Assembly: GCA_001986395.2 (NCBI GenBank)
Contig: MQVO02000001.1
Location: forward strand, 310,001-374,000
DNA from: Irpex lacteus
Lineage: Eukaryota; Basidiomycota; Agaricomycetes; Polyporales; Irpicaceae
Length of the DNA stretch: 64,000 nt
Direction: 5' to 3'
The position numbers and the translations under genes were made by a program. Positions 32,704-44,678 of this stretch are shown in pieces (position 1 is the first letter of the stretch; every line of letters begins with the position of its first letter). The notes under the pieces were generated by a model that was given only the letters and a program-made list of their open reading frames with translations, had not been told where the DNA came from and made no database searches.

Positions 32704-35167
32704 ATGACTTCAAGGCTTCTTTCCCGGCTATCCTCTGGACCCAAAGCTTCTCCTTGGCAATGCTCTGGTTCCCACTCAGCACCTAGGTTGTATCGCCCAC
32801 AACGCTTGAGCGTACGTTACAACAGAAGCCAATCCTCTGGAAGCTCTGGGAGGAACCCATGGCTCGGCTTGTTCCCTACTTTGGGGTTAGCAGTCGGTGC
32901 TGGTGCCGCACTCACATACATCATCCTGGATCCTGATATCCTCCCATGGGGAGCCCAACAAAAATCTCAGATATTCAACAGCAGTCCAGGACTAAATAAC
33001 GCGTACGGTACTGCGGAAGACTTCAAGAAGGCCATTGCCGAGCTTCGTGCAGCCTTCCCAGATCAGGATACGGTATCGACTGATGAAGAGGTGTTGGAAA
33101 CACATGGGTTCTCGGGAAACGACTATCATCCAGGTATGGCCTGATAGCTTTGTTGAGTTACAGAAATTGTTCTTGATATGGCTGCAAGGCTCTTCCCCGA
33201 CGGTGGTGGTGTATCCAAACAGTACGGAGGACGTCGTCAAAATTGTGAACATCTCTAGAAAGTATCGCATGCCTGTTGTAGCCTACTCCGGAGCAACCAG
33301 TCTTGAAGGACAATACCGCGCAGTAAGTGGCTAGGCACCGTTTCATATGGTCTAATCTGAACCAGAACAGCCTTCGGTAGGGGCTATCTGCGTAGACATG
33401 TCGAATATGGACAAGATACTAGAGATACACGGTAATGATCCCTCAACGATATTTGCTCTGAGTTTACTCACATTCTAGCCATATAGAGGCGGATTCTGAT
33501 CTTGTCTGTCAACCCGGAGCACGTTGGATGGATATTAACGATACACTCAAGAAGAAAGGCATACCGCTGTTCTTCCCTGTGCGTTATCCTCTTTAAGTAT
33601 TCTGTATACCACCTAAGTCTGATATGCTTACTTAGATTGATCCTGCACCTGGTGCTACTATCGGCGGCATGATAAGCAACGGCTGTTCTGGGAGTGCGTA
33701 CCTTCTATATAAGTCTCACATACCAAGTACTTATAACCTACAGCCAACGCGGTGCGATACGGCACTGCAAAGGGCGAATGGTTCCTCAACGTGGTAAGTA
33801 TCAGCACACACTGAACTATATGCTCGTCAATTCAATCGGCTTCGTATGCAGACAGTCGTCCTCCCATCCGGTGAAGTCGTCAAAACACGCAGACGGTCTA
33901 GAAAGTCTTCAGCTGGCTTCGACACTACAAAACTGTTTATCGGTGCTGAGGGCACTCTGGGCATCATCACAGAAGGTTTGTACGCTGCAACTGCCCGTGT
34001 CCCAGATAGAGTATCGCTAACCAGTGATGTAGCCACCATCAAACTGGCACCCGTACTGCCGACTAATGTTGCCGTTGTCCACTTCCCTGACGTGCGCAAA
34101 GCAACAGAAGCCGTCGTTGAGATCATGAACCAAGGCGTTGGCATCCGTTAGTCGCCTTTCCTCATACCGCAATCGCCTTTGCATTGATTCCGTCTACCTC
34201 GTCTTTTCTCCACACAGAATGCGTCGAACTGGTCGACGACGACTTCATGCGCTCCACCAACAAATACGGCATGTCCTCACGCAAATGGCCCGAAGTCGAC
34301 TCCCTCTTCTTCAAATTCCAAGGCCCCACCGCCGCTTCGCTCAAAGAAACCGCAGAAGTGGTGAAGCGAATCGCGAAGAAGCACGGAAGCACTGGGTTCG
34401 CGTTGGCCAAGGATGATAATGAGGCTGCGTTGCTGTGGGCTGATAGGAAGAACGCGTTGTATTCGGGGTTGGCGTTGGTTGAGGGGAGTAGGGGGTGGAG
34501 TACGGATGTTTGGTGAGTGGTTCTGTAATGAGTGAGACGTCTGATTATGAGGTGCTGATTCGTACGGCCGGTGGGGTAGCGTGCCTGTGTCGAGGCTTCC
34601 TGACTTGGTTTATGAGACTAAGAAAGATATCTCCGAGTCTGGGATTGTCTCTACGATAGTTGGGCATGTCGGCGATGGTAAGCGAGTTCTCTCTCGATAT
34701 CTCTCACATGCCTACGTCTGACTATTCGTTCAATTCTTTTAGGTAATTTCCATGCCCTTCTGCTGTTCCGCACAGACGAAGAATTGGCTATCGCGAGAGA
34801 ACTTGTACACAGGATGGTTGAACGCGCGATCGCTCTGGACGGCACATGTAAGCTCATCTCAGCTTCACTATCCACTCCACAACCTTAACTTCATGATTCA
34901 CAGGTACTGGTGAACACGGCGTTGGCATAGGCAAGCGCGAATATCTCTACGAAGAACTCGGCGAGAACACCGTCGAACTTATGAAGACTGTCAAACGCGC
35001 CATCGACCCTCTGAACTTGTTCAACCCTGGGAAGGTGAGTTGCGGACATGGCTCATTTGTGTCCTCTAGGGTGCTGATAAGAGTTGTACGCTCAGTTGTA
35101 TCCGGACGCACCGGGAAAGAAACCGCACCTTGTGCCTAGTACCGGTACGGAGAAGGAGAATGCGTGA
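32704..35167 (+). CDS. DLD1: Mitochondrial D-lactate dehydrogenase (cytochrome)
   Basis: This FAD enzyme oxidises D-lactate to pyruvate and passes electrons to cytochrome c. The first 60 residues are Arg/Ser-rich with no acids until the membrane segment ([19 protein letters not shown]), as expected for a mitochondrial presequence plus inner-membrane anchor. The FAD-binding domain shows [78 protein letters not shown] and [16 protein letters not shown]. The C-terminal domain has VGHVGDG then NFHALLLF, followed by [15 protein letters not shown] and [16 protein letters not shown], which hold the conserved His residues. About twelve exons are joined by introns near 50 bp; the first is 32704-33133. 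The stop is at 35165-35167. Glycolate oxidase-type proteins are related, but the membrane segment and order favour DLD. Confidence 0.9.
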
Positions 35168-35824
35168 TCTAATAGGAAGGATACCCGGGGATTGGGTTAT
35201 GCGGTTTCTTAGATTGCTACTTACGTGGAGGCGGGACGCCTTCGCTGATACTGCTTTGCTTGGTTTTACACACATTGGATATCCCATCTCCGTAGACAGC
35301 CTGCGCGCACACTCTCCACTGCAGCGTGCTGAATTGGATGCTATACGTAGATCACGGTGAGCGGTCGCTCTTCCTTCTGATACTTGCGCTGCGGGACGCC
35401 TCAGATGCTGACAAAAATAAGTGAGAACGCAAGTGAGACTGCGTACAGAGTCTCATGCTGCTCATGCTGCGTAGTAGTATAGCGTGTACCAGTCTTGCAT
35501 ACGCAGCAGCTGGTTGTCGCGAGCTATGGTCGAGTACCCTCGCAGCTTCCGTGAATCACGCACTGCTACTACTGTTGACTATGGTCATTTTACTTCACCA
35601 GCGTATTGGTAAGCTTGAGCGCGACCTCATCGACGTCATGAGTTGATACCCTACCACATGCATCGCAGTATTATGATTCTGTATATACAGTAGCTTTTCT
35701 AGATCAACAATTCGGAATTGACGTGGGGCAGTCGCAGGCTGAGTAATATGCATATGAGTTTTGGTATATAAAGCTCATGAGATTAGGAAGCAGCGGACGA
35801 CGCATTGGTAAGCACACAACGGCC
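35168..35824. promoter_or_regulatory. Intergenic region with GST 1 promoter
   Basis: TATATAAAG at 35765-35773 lies about 55 bp upstream of the GST 1 start. The frame at 35455-35646 shows no known domain and is not called. Confidence 0.5.
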
Positions 35825-36634
35825 ATGTCTGCCCCTATTATCTTCTACGACATCCCTAACAAGACGACGACCTGCAAGGCATGGTCTCCTAACACTTGGA
35901 AAGTTCGGTAAGTGGCTCACACATGTCTGCTCTTGATGTTATACTCACTTATCACTGTATGGCACCACAGGTTCGCATTGAACATCAAAGGCCTCAACTA
36001 CAAAACCGAATGGGTCGAGTACCCCGACATCGAAGCTCTCTACCAAAAGCTCAAACTCCCCGCCAAACTGCACTACAAAGATGGCACACCCTACCACTGT
36101 CTCCCCGTCATCCATGACCCCTCTACAAACACAACGCTATGCGAGTCCTTCGAGATCATCCAGTATCTCGACAGGACATACCCAGACACGCCCACCATAA
36201 TCCCTAACGAGCTCGCACCACTGTACGAGTGCTTCATCTATGCGTTCTTGCCGACGCTGCAGGTCCCATTGTGGAACTGCGTTGTTCTGGCCGTTTGCGA
36301 GCATCTTAACCCGAGGAGTCAAGAGTACTTCAGACGTACGCGCGAGGCGGACGAGGGAAAGAAGCTCGAGGACATTGCTGGGGAGAAGGAATGGCTAGAG
36401 ACAGAACAGGCGTTCGGAAAGGTGCTGAAGTGGTTGGACAAGGGTGGCGAAGGCAGAGAGCTTTTCTTGGGCGACAAGATCTCGTTCCCTGATCTTCAGC
36501 TTGTCGGATGCTTGTTATGGGCCAAAGTGAGTTTGGGAGAGGAGTCGGAGGGCTGGAAGCGTATCTGTAGCTGGCATGGTGGTCGGTGGAAGAGGATCCA
36601 TGACAGGCTCACGCCCTTCATGAAAGCGGACTAG
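35825..36634 (+). CDS. Glutathione S-transferase, GSTFuA/etherase-like, copy 1
   Basis: Two exons, 35825-35907 and 35971-36634, give 248 residues. The N-terminal thioredoxin-fold domain has IIFYDIPNK, AWSPNTWKVR, ALNIKGLNYKTEWVEYPDIE, then LPVIHDPSTNTTLCESFEII and QYLDRTYPDTP. The AWSPNTWKVR and WVEYPDIE motifs are typical of the fungal FuA class, which is related to the bacterial beta-etherase LigE and is expanded in wood-decay fungi, where members bind or detoxify wood phenolics. The C-terminal helical domain includes SQEYFRRTREADEGKKLED, KWLDKGGEGRELFLGDKISF and WHGGRWKRIHDRLTPFMKAD. There is no targeting signal, so it is likely cytosolic. A TATATAAAG lies just upstream. It is followed by a close tandem copy. 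Confidence 0.88.
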
Positions 36635-37170
36635 TAAGTCGATCTGAAAGACGATTGCCCTATGCAGTAATAATCGCGATCAAAAATTGTGTACTGAACG
36701 CCGCGTCGGTTTCACTGTCATCGATCAATGAAGTGCACCGAATTGAGCAGATACATGTTTGTGAGAAGCCATAGTTACTAAGTGCCAGTAGTGCGTTTGC
36801 TCTTAACACTACAGGCTTCCCCCTACTCACTATTGATCGATAATGGCCACCCGAGCTATCGGCGCACTTGCTCAAGTTGAAGTAGGTTGCGCAGAGTAAG
36901 TGGTGGCCCGAGAGCCTTGTAATAGTCATGATGCATGAATAGGGGCCCTGGTCGTGCGTCCCGAAGTCCGATCATGAGTACTGTACTTCCTGCAATGCCC
37001 TGATCGATAACCCTGTGTGGCCTCGAGCTCATAGCGTCCGATCAAAATGTTAATCAAGGTGGGGTAATTGGGCGTATTGCGCAACTGGCACTAGCTGAGT
37101 CATAATTAGGCGTGCATATATATATCCTCGCGTTGGGCACGGTAAGGTACAGCACGACCTCACTACGACG
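36635..37170. promoter_or_regulatory. Intergenic region with dispersed box and GST 2 promoter
   Basis: The minus strand near 36690-36710 carries CGGCGTTCAGTACAC, one copy of the dispersed box described separately. TATATATA at 37117-37124 lies about 47 bp upstream of the GST 2 start. Confidence 0.5.
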
Positions 37171-37983
37171 ATGGCAGCCCCTATCATCTTCTACGACATC
37201 CCGAACAAGTTCAACACAGCGTGGGCTCCCCATGCTTGGAAAGTCCGGTGAGTCCAGTACAATACATACTTATGGTCGTGTGGCACTCCCTAATCGCTGG
37301 CCTATGACGACAGGCTCGCTCTGAACATCAAAGGACTCAACTACAAGACCGAATGGGTCGAGTACCCCGACATCGAGGCCCTCTACCACCGGATCAATCT
37401 CCCTCCTCACAGCATCCGCGCAGATGGCTCAGGCTACTACTGCCTCCCTGTCCTACACGACCCCTCGACGAACACGACATTGAGCGAGTCTTGGGACATC
37501 ATCCAATACCTCGACAAAACCTATCCTAACACGCCTACCCTCCTCTCCAACGAGCTCGCTCCGTTGCATGCGGTGTTTTTGACTGCGTTCCCACCGACGG
37601 CTCAGAAGCCACTGTGGAACATCATCATCGCGGGTGTGCATTCCAACCTCAGCCCGCGAAGCCAGGAATATTTCAGGCGTACGCGCGAGGCAGAGACAGG
37701 GAAGAAACTCGAAGATGTCGCTGGAGGGGAGGAAGGATGGGTCGCGGCGGAGGCAGGGTTCGGGAAGGTGCTCGCGTGGTTGGACAAAGGTGGAGAGGGC
37801 CGCGAGTTGTTCTTGGGAGGCGACAAGATCTCGTTTCCTGACCTCCATATCGTCGGTGTCTTGATCTGGGCGAAGCTGAGTTTGGGAGAAAAGTCGGAGG
37901 GGTGGAAGCGGATTTCTGCCTGGCATGGGGGAAGGTGGAGGAGGATTCACGATAGGTTTTTGCCGTTTTTGAAGGTAGATTGA
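37171..37983 (+). CDS. Glutathione S-transferase, GSTFuA/etherase-like, copy 2
   Basis: Two exons, 37171-37247 and 37314-37983, give 248 residues, the same length as copy 1, with the intron at the same codon (an Arg after WKV). Conserved pieces are IIFYDIPNKFNTAWAPHAWK, IKGLNYKTEWVEYPDIEALY, LPVLHDPSTNTTLSESWDII, SPRSQEYFRRTREAETGKKL and WHGGRWRRIHDRFLPFLKVD. Differences are clustered in the loop after the sheet (HRINLPPHSIRADGSGYY against QKLKLPAKLHYKDGTPYH) and in the first helices of the C-terminal domain, where the hydrophobic ligand site of these enzymes lies. A change of substrate range between copies is therefore plausible but is inference. Confidence 0.88.
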
Positions 37984-38356
37984 GGTATCTATGTTTCAAA
38001 GGTACAGGTAGTCGATATAGATGAGAACAATGATGCCCTCGAGCAAGCTTCCGAGTCACACTGGCGAGGAAATCGCTCGCTTGATATCGAGTTGCAGCTG
38101 TCGTGATCAATAAATACACGTCTCTTCAACAAGAATACGCCGATCAAAGGAGGTGCCGGCGTACTGCATAGTGCGAAACCCGCACTTGGCTATCTCCAAT
38201 GTACCAAACACAATACGATGAGTCGGCGTGTTAAAGCTGCGAGGCCATCCATCAGCTCCGAGCATACAAACAGTCTCACAAGAACGAGACAAGCCAGGAT
38301 GTATAACCTCCCCAGACAAGTTGAGAGTTGAGGGGGTGTAGATTTGCCTGTGCAGC
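37984..38356. other. Convergent 3' intergenic region
   Basis: This lies between GST 2 and the stop of HMG-like copy 1. No gene is seen. Confidence 0.5.
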
Positions 38357-39527
38357 CTAGGGATTTGGTGGAGGTGTTTGAGGTTCGACATTCTCCTGCG
38401 TGATGATCTTGGGACGCGTGGGCATCGACTTGGGGACCAGCACAAAGTCCATGAACGCCGCGATCTGGTCAATGGTGCCGATGGTCTTCGTGTCAATCAG
38501 AAGCCCATGGGCGGGGCGTTTGCCCAACGAAACTTTGGGTTTCGAGGGATCCGGAACGAGCCCCAGTCGCTTGCGTTCCTCATACAGCTTCTCCCGTGTC
38601 TTATCCCACTCCTTCTTCTCTTGAGCGGAAAGTCGCCTGAACCTCGTTGCCCCCGACTTCCACATCAGATACAACCCGGTTATGTCCACAAACTTGTTGA
38701 GGCGGTCGGGCGAGCCAAACGGGACCGGTGGCCAGTTCTCGATGATTACGCCGTACTTCCCAGTGACGTTTGCGTCAAAGTTGAAATAGACCATCCTCTC
38801 ACGCCGGTGAGCTGTTGCTACCGCTTCATAGTGAGATCACAGCCAGTTCAGTATATATCAGTTGTTGCGATTGTGAGAGAAAGATTCACCAAGACGCGTG
38901 CTTATGAACGACTGCACATCGTCTTTGAGATCCAGCCCTCGCAGCACCCAGCTGTGCTGCGAAAACATGTCTCGATGGTCCTGCCTCAGCCAACTCTGAT
39001 TCCTAAATTCATCCAAAGACAAGTTCTTGACACCTTGCAGCTGGTCAAGGTACCCGGCCATCCCCTTTGCTATGTGGTCAAGAACCGCTATGTCTTCACG
39101 TCTCGCGTCGGCATAACATTTGTTTACAAAAGTGCGTCGCTCTTGACGTTGGGCCTCTGTGACGGCAATTTGTTCTTCTGGACTTAATTGTAGCCACCGC
39201 TGATATACTTGGTTTCGCACGTCTATATCCATGATGCCAACACCCTTGCCCTCCGGCAACTTCAACGCTAAAGAATCAAGGTACTGGGGTTAACGATGCA
39301 CGTCGAGCAGTAGATTACTTCGTACCTTTATTCAGCGCAGCCAACTCCTGTTTCCAGTAAAATTGAAAGCGAGCCGGTAGTCTTAGTTTTGATCTGGACT
39401 CGCGACGGCTTCGTAGTTTGATTGGGGTCTCTGTAGAGGCATGCCGAACTTGAGGGTGAGACCGGTGAGGGACGACATGGGGGAGACGCGCAATCTTTTG
39501 TCGGAAGAATGTAGATACCAGAAACAT
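38357..39527 (-). CDS. HMG-box-like protein, family copy 1
   Basis: Three exons fit exactly: 39326-39527, 38890-39267 and 38357-38811, giving 344 residues. The N-terminus (MFLVSTFFRQKIARLPHVVP, then VRHAST) is basic, hydroxylated and free of acids, like a mitochondrial presequence. Residues 45-130 resemble a degenerate HMG box: PARFQFYWKQELAALNKA, then RNQVYQRWLQLSPEEQIAV. A family-specific middle follows (GYLDQLQGVKNLSLDEF, SWLRQDHRDMFSQHSWVLRG). The C-terminal domain has YGVIIENWPPVPF, LYLMWKSGATRFRRLSAQEK and LLIDTKTIGTIDQIAAFMD; similar IENWP...SGATRFR domains occur in many basidiomycete proteins of unknown function. A role in mitochondrial DNA packaging is only inference. This is the most diverged of the three local copies and runs opposite to the other two. 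Confidence 0.75.
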
Positions 39528-40532
39528 GTTGAACGAGTTTCGTAGAGCTTGACGAACACGCGTTCGAACTTCGAGTGCTTTAAAGCAGGTACAGAGTTGC
39601 TTGAGCGCCAGGGCAGTTTCGATGGAGGCGCTAAATATGCGGGCTTTGTCAGCAGCCTGACAGTTGCCAGTGCTCGTTTCGTCAACACAGGCTTATTTGG
39701 AGAGTTGTACCGTTTCGCGAAGTACAATCTCAATTATATTTCGATCTAATACACGACGTTCAGGTTCTAACAAAATGGAGCCATGCCTGCTCCCACCGCG
39801 AGCGACTCTTTTGAGTATAGCTATAACTTCCTTTTGCGGTAGCAAACTCGTATATTGAACGCCGAGTCGGTGCGAACTTCGAAGGACAACTTAGTAAGCT
39901 TATTAACGCCTACTCGTCAGATTTCTTACCGAACGCTCATACTTATCGCCGACAACAGCAGTTCGTTGCGACTGAAACATATGTTTAGTATTGCACGGTC
40001 TATTCCTCACACTTAGACTGCGCAGCCTGTGTGTATCGATGAAAACGTACATGCTACACGCAAAAGAACAGAGAGTAGCCGCAAGTGAGAGGCTAATCAG
40101 GGACTCTGAGGAGAAGATACAGCCTGATAGTGACGGCAGAAGGAAGCAAGATCAGAGATAACAGTTCGAGTGGAGTGGATCGCACGACTCGGAATACGAG
40201 GGAGAGCGGGGCGAAAATGCAGTACAGAGCATCTCTCTAAAGGGTCAGATCTGAGACATCTAGTAGCTATATATGTGATCTAACATAGAAACCAGCGACA
40301 TTCCAACTCAGACTCAAATGGCCATGGCAGCATTTTTGCGGGGGGGGTCGAATCTAAGAAATCGCAACTAAACCTAAACATACGAATGTTAGTCCTCAGT
40401 CAGGATAAATATGATATAGATTCTGAGTCGTACAAGCTGAAATCGTGGAAGAATGGGCAACAAACAGTACACTACACTAAAGAAGCTAACTTACATACCC
40501 AACGCAACATCAGAGAACAACAACATAGTAGG
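39528..40532. other. Intergenic region with dispersed box
   Basis: This is the 5' flank of HMG-like copy 1. Its minus strand near 39828-39870 carries CTCGGCGTTCAATATAC, followed by CCGCAAAAGGAAGTTA. No gene is seen up to the membrane-protein stop. Confidence 0.5.
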
Positions 40533-41499
40533 TCACACGAGCGAGTCAGAGCTAGAAGACCCACTCTCGTCCTCTTCATCCAATTCACCGGCAGCACGCT
40601 CCGCACGCTCAACCTCCTCATAACTAGGCGGCGGACTCTCCGGTACCGACTCTCCTTCAACTTCCATCTCTACTGAGCTAGCGTCTTCGAAGTTGAGCAT
40701 CCCGAACGATTGGCTCCCGTGCCCATGCGTCGGTGTCCAGAAGGGGTTGAACATCAGATCCGCTGTGTGGTCGTGGTCATTGAAGGGGTCGTGAGTATCA
40801 GCAGCGGGACCGGGAGAAGGGCGGGAGAGGGAGGTTCGAGGGCTGCTGGAAGCTGCAGGAGAGAAGAAGACTGCGTCTGGAGGTGGTGAAGCAGTAAGAG
40901 GGGCCTGTGGAAAGCAAAAACGGGCCATGCGAAGACGTTCTTGATGTTGTGCGTCGTGAACATGTGCTTGAACTTGAGGAGAGCTTGATGAGGGCGAAGA
41001 CTCGGATGGTAGATTGGGAAGGAAGGAGGTGGGCGGGACTAGACCGGGACCGTGCATGAATCGCTGTAGGCGAGAGGCGTCTCTATGGTCTGTGTAGCAC
41101 ATGGCGTGGTGAGAAAAGTCAGAAAAGTGGAATAAGACCTGAGAGACGTACATTTGCGGAAGAAAGGACCTATATGACGTGGAGTGTGCCCACGGCCTTC
41201 CAGGTTAGCTTCTGTGTCGCCCAGAGTGATAGGGTTGCCCGTGCACCTCCGTCGTACCCAGGAGACGAGCCGGATGGTGAGGTTTAGGCCCCAGATCACG
41301 TAGCAGGCAAAGATGACGACGCACACTACGTGGTATAGAGTCGGTCAGCACGAGCATGAGACAAGATCATGGTGGTATAGCGGTATAGGAGAGACGTACC
41401 GATGGTGATAAAGTCGACGTAGCAGATCTTCATCCAGGATGCGACGAGTCTGCAGGTGTGTTGGTCGCTTGACTTTGTAGGTGCGTTTGAGTTGTCCAT
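40533..41499 (-). CDS. Single-pass membrane protein with PPxY motif
   Basis: The likely start is MDNSNAPTKSSDQHTCRLVA. A second exon encodes one strong transmembrane segment (VCVVIFACYVIWGLNLTIRL) followed by SWVRRRCTGN, whose positive charges point to a cytosolic C-terminal side. The last exon is Ser/Pro-rich and disordered. It contains PQAPLTASPPPDAVFF and SFGMLNFEDASSVEMEVEGE, then SPPPSYEEVERAE. The PPSY is a PPxY motif, bound by WW domains such as those of the Rsp5/Nedd4 ubiquitin ligases. The end is acidic and Ser-rich (DEEDESGSSSSDSLV). The architecture resembles a small adaptor or sorting protein, but no family is recognised. Exons join in frame through donors GTACGTCTC at both introns. 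It is divergent from histone H3. Confidence 0.65.
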
Positions 41500-42542
<1,043 letters not shown>

Positions 42543-42960
42543 ACCTTAGTTCCCATTCTAACTACCCACTTCTGTCCACCCTTCACCATCGTTTCCACAC
42601 TTCGTTGTTTGTATTAGTATCACCTCTTTCATTGGCATGCACGGACTGTGTTAAGTATTGTATCCGTTATGTCGGTATCTAAGTTTCCAAGGCTCGTCTC
42701 ATCTCTACTTGTCTCAGCTGTAGTGTAGTGAAATAGAATTGCCTTCACTGCCAGTTGCCAAGTGCGTGACTCATGTGTGGCCCCCTAAGTCTCAAGTAAC
42801 TTGAAGTAAGTATATACATGAGCGCTGAGCGCTGTGCACTGGCGGCTTCTCTCATGCAGCTGCCTATAATGATTATGGTGGGCTAAGTTTGATCGCCTAG
42901 CAATCGGACGGCGCTTCTTAGCAAATCAATCGATTGTCCCTCGCATCGTCACTCTAACTC

Positions 42961-42995
42961 GGCGTTCAGTACACACGTTCACTGTTTCGTTGCCG
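42961..42995 (+). repeat. Dispersed box: GGCGTTCARTA ... GCAAAAGGAAGT
   Basis: Five copies occur in the window: 36690-36712 (-), 39828-39870 (-), 42961 onward (+), 43588-43598 (+, interrupted by the TIR element) and 46433-46475 (+). Three of them also carry the second half GCAAAAGGAAGT 12-25 bp further on. Copies at 39.8, 43.6 and 46.4 kb are upstream of the three HMG-like genes in the direction of transcription. Confidence 0.7.
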
Positions 42996-43594
42996 CAAAA
43001 GGAAGTCCGACTGTCCGACCAGTCGTTCTCATTGATCACCGCGTTACTACACAGTAAGTCCTTACAGCACTTCTCGCATAGACACATTTAATTCAATCTA
43101 CTCTCATGAACCGTAGAAGTCTATCATGAACCCGCCTTCCATCGTGGACGCCGCGCTTATCGAGTTAATAACCCGACTGTCCTGGGCTCTCGAGTCTTTC
43201 ACCATTACTAACGTTAGGTTAGTAACTCAGTAGTTCTTCGCAGCGCTCTAGTGGACGCGGAGCGTTGGCATAGTACTTGTGGACTCGGCGGGTGCTGTGG
43301 CCCAGTGCTGAGTGACAAGAGGTCGCTCGTAGGTACTGTGTTGTGTAGTCCTAGTAGCGAGATGGAACGGACGTGTCCAAGGCGGTGTTGTAGGAGCGTG
43401 CGTACTCGACCCACCGTCGTGCACGTACGAGGCTTTGAAGTTGTAGTGTAGTTGAACGCCATGGGTGCGTCTGATGGTGTCCAGGGACTCCAATTACGCA
43501 CGTACTGAAAGGATCATACATAGGGGTAGGCATGACTGTTTAAACGTTCAGCGCTCAGCATCCGTCCTTTGCGCATTCGGTGACTTGGCGTTCA

Positions 43595-44503
43595 GTACTC
43601 GTGGCGTCTAAAAGTTTGGAAACGGCGCCAGGCGCCGTTCCCTCTCGAGGTCATACGCTGTCGTCGTGTTACTGTAAACTGAAACGCACCGACTCGTCGC
43701 TACGCATACTAAATAATAGGGTGTTTTATGGTATTTTGAAGAAATTTCACGCGCCCCTCTTTCCAGCTCTAAGAGATATGATGCATCCTATCATCTGATG
43801 CACAGAACAGCTCTTGGGTCTGTCTATATGGCATTCAGGTATGTGGGTGATACAGGAAATGGCCGAGACAATGTTCATTACTCACAGATTGATGTCATTA
43901 AATATTTGGCTGGTACCCTGTACGATGGCCGAGTGATGACCCCTTCTTCGCGCAAATGTCTATACTGAGAACGAACTCGAACGGTCATCTGCTTGTCTGT
44001 TGTGTCACAACCCTCTTCTACGCCATCTATATTGTACCAGAACACTTCTATTATGTATCTGTGCTACATGCAATGCATTCCGCCCATATATATGAACACG
44101 ATGCTCGCAATAATACTGATAGTCATGGTAGGCTATATGGTGCACAAAAGTGAAGCATCAATTGTTCTCTTGCATGCAGACAGGAGACATCGATACTTCG
44201 TACTCGTGAAGTAGAGACACGTACCATATATTTACCACAGTAACTCTATACCAGCTAACGTGGATCTATTATAACCTGTGGTTATGTGTTCCCCGCCGGC
44301 TGACAGACAGATTAGACGGCATCTGACGAACGAGAAGGAAGGGGGAGCTAAAATTTCGAAATATGAATACGAGGTATGTAATGCTTTAGTAGATAAACGA
44401 TTGGTCACATCGGATGAGTCTTTGATTTGTGCGACATGTATCGAGCCAGACGATAGAGGCAGTTGAGAGGCGCCGTTTCCAAACTTTTGGGCGCCACTAG
44501 TAC
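43595..44503. mobile_element. Non-autonomous element with 35-bp terminal inverted repeats
   Basis: The left end at 43595-43629 and the reverse complement of the right end at 44469-44503 match at 32 of 35 positions; both contain AAAAGTTTGGAAACGGCGCC. AGTAC flanks both ends directly (43594-43598 and 44499-44503) and could be a 4-5 bp target duplication, in which case the outermost bases belong to the target. The left repeat runs into a perfect 9-bp palindrome, AACGGCGCCAGGCGCCGTT. The interior is about 840 bp with only short frames and no transposase motif, so this would be a MITE-like passenger. The superfamily cannot be told from sequence alone. Confidence 0.7.
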
Positions 44504-44678
44504 ATCATGGAGGACAATCAGTGAAACAGCGTATTTGTGTTGGCGCCGATATCCAAAGTGCTCAAGCGCTCACCTGCACCATGACTGAACGTACTGAACC
44601 ACCTGCCACCAGCAAGAAACCAATTACTCATTCTAGTACTCGCTCAGCCCCGCACAGCCCTACGAAATCCCATGCGTC

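Larger units (their letters stand above)
42543..44678. other. Gene-poor region with boxes and inverted-repeat element
   Basis: This stretch holds two copies of the GGCGTTCAGTA box (42961 and 43588), the first followed by CCGCAAAAGGAAGT, and the TIR element at 43595-44503. A short ATG frame at 43126 (MNPPSIVDAALIELITRLSW) is open for only about 35 codons. No credible gene is seen. Confidence 0.5.

Noticed and set aside
36137..37950. Minus-strand frames antisense to both GST genes
   Set aside because: They mirror the conserved GST coding exons and have no own signature.
40330..40350. GGGGGGGTCGAATCTAAG considered as a tRNA T-arm
   Set aside because: No matching acceptor stem, D-arm or anticodon arm could be built around it.
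43214..43533. Overlapping minus-strand frames next to the TIR element, considered as a transposase remnant
   Set aside because: No catalytic motif or zinc finger could be seen and the frames lie outside the inverted repeats.
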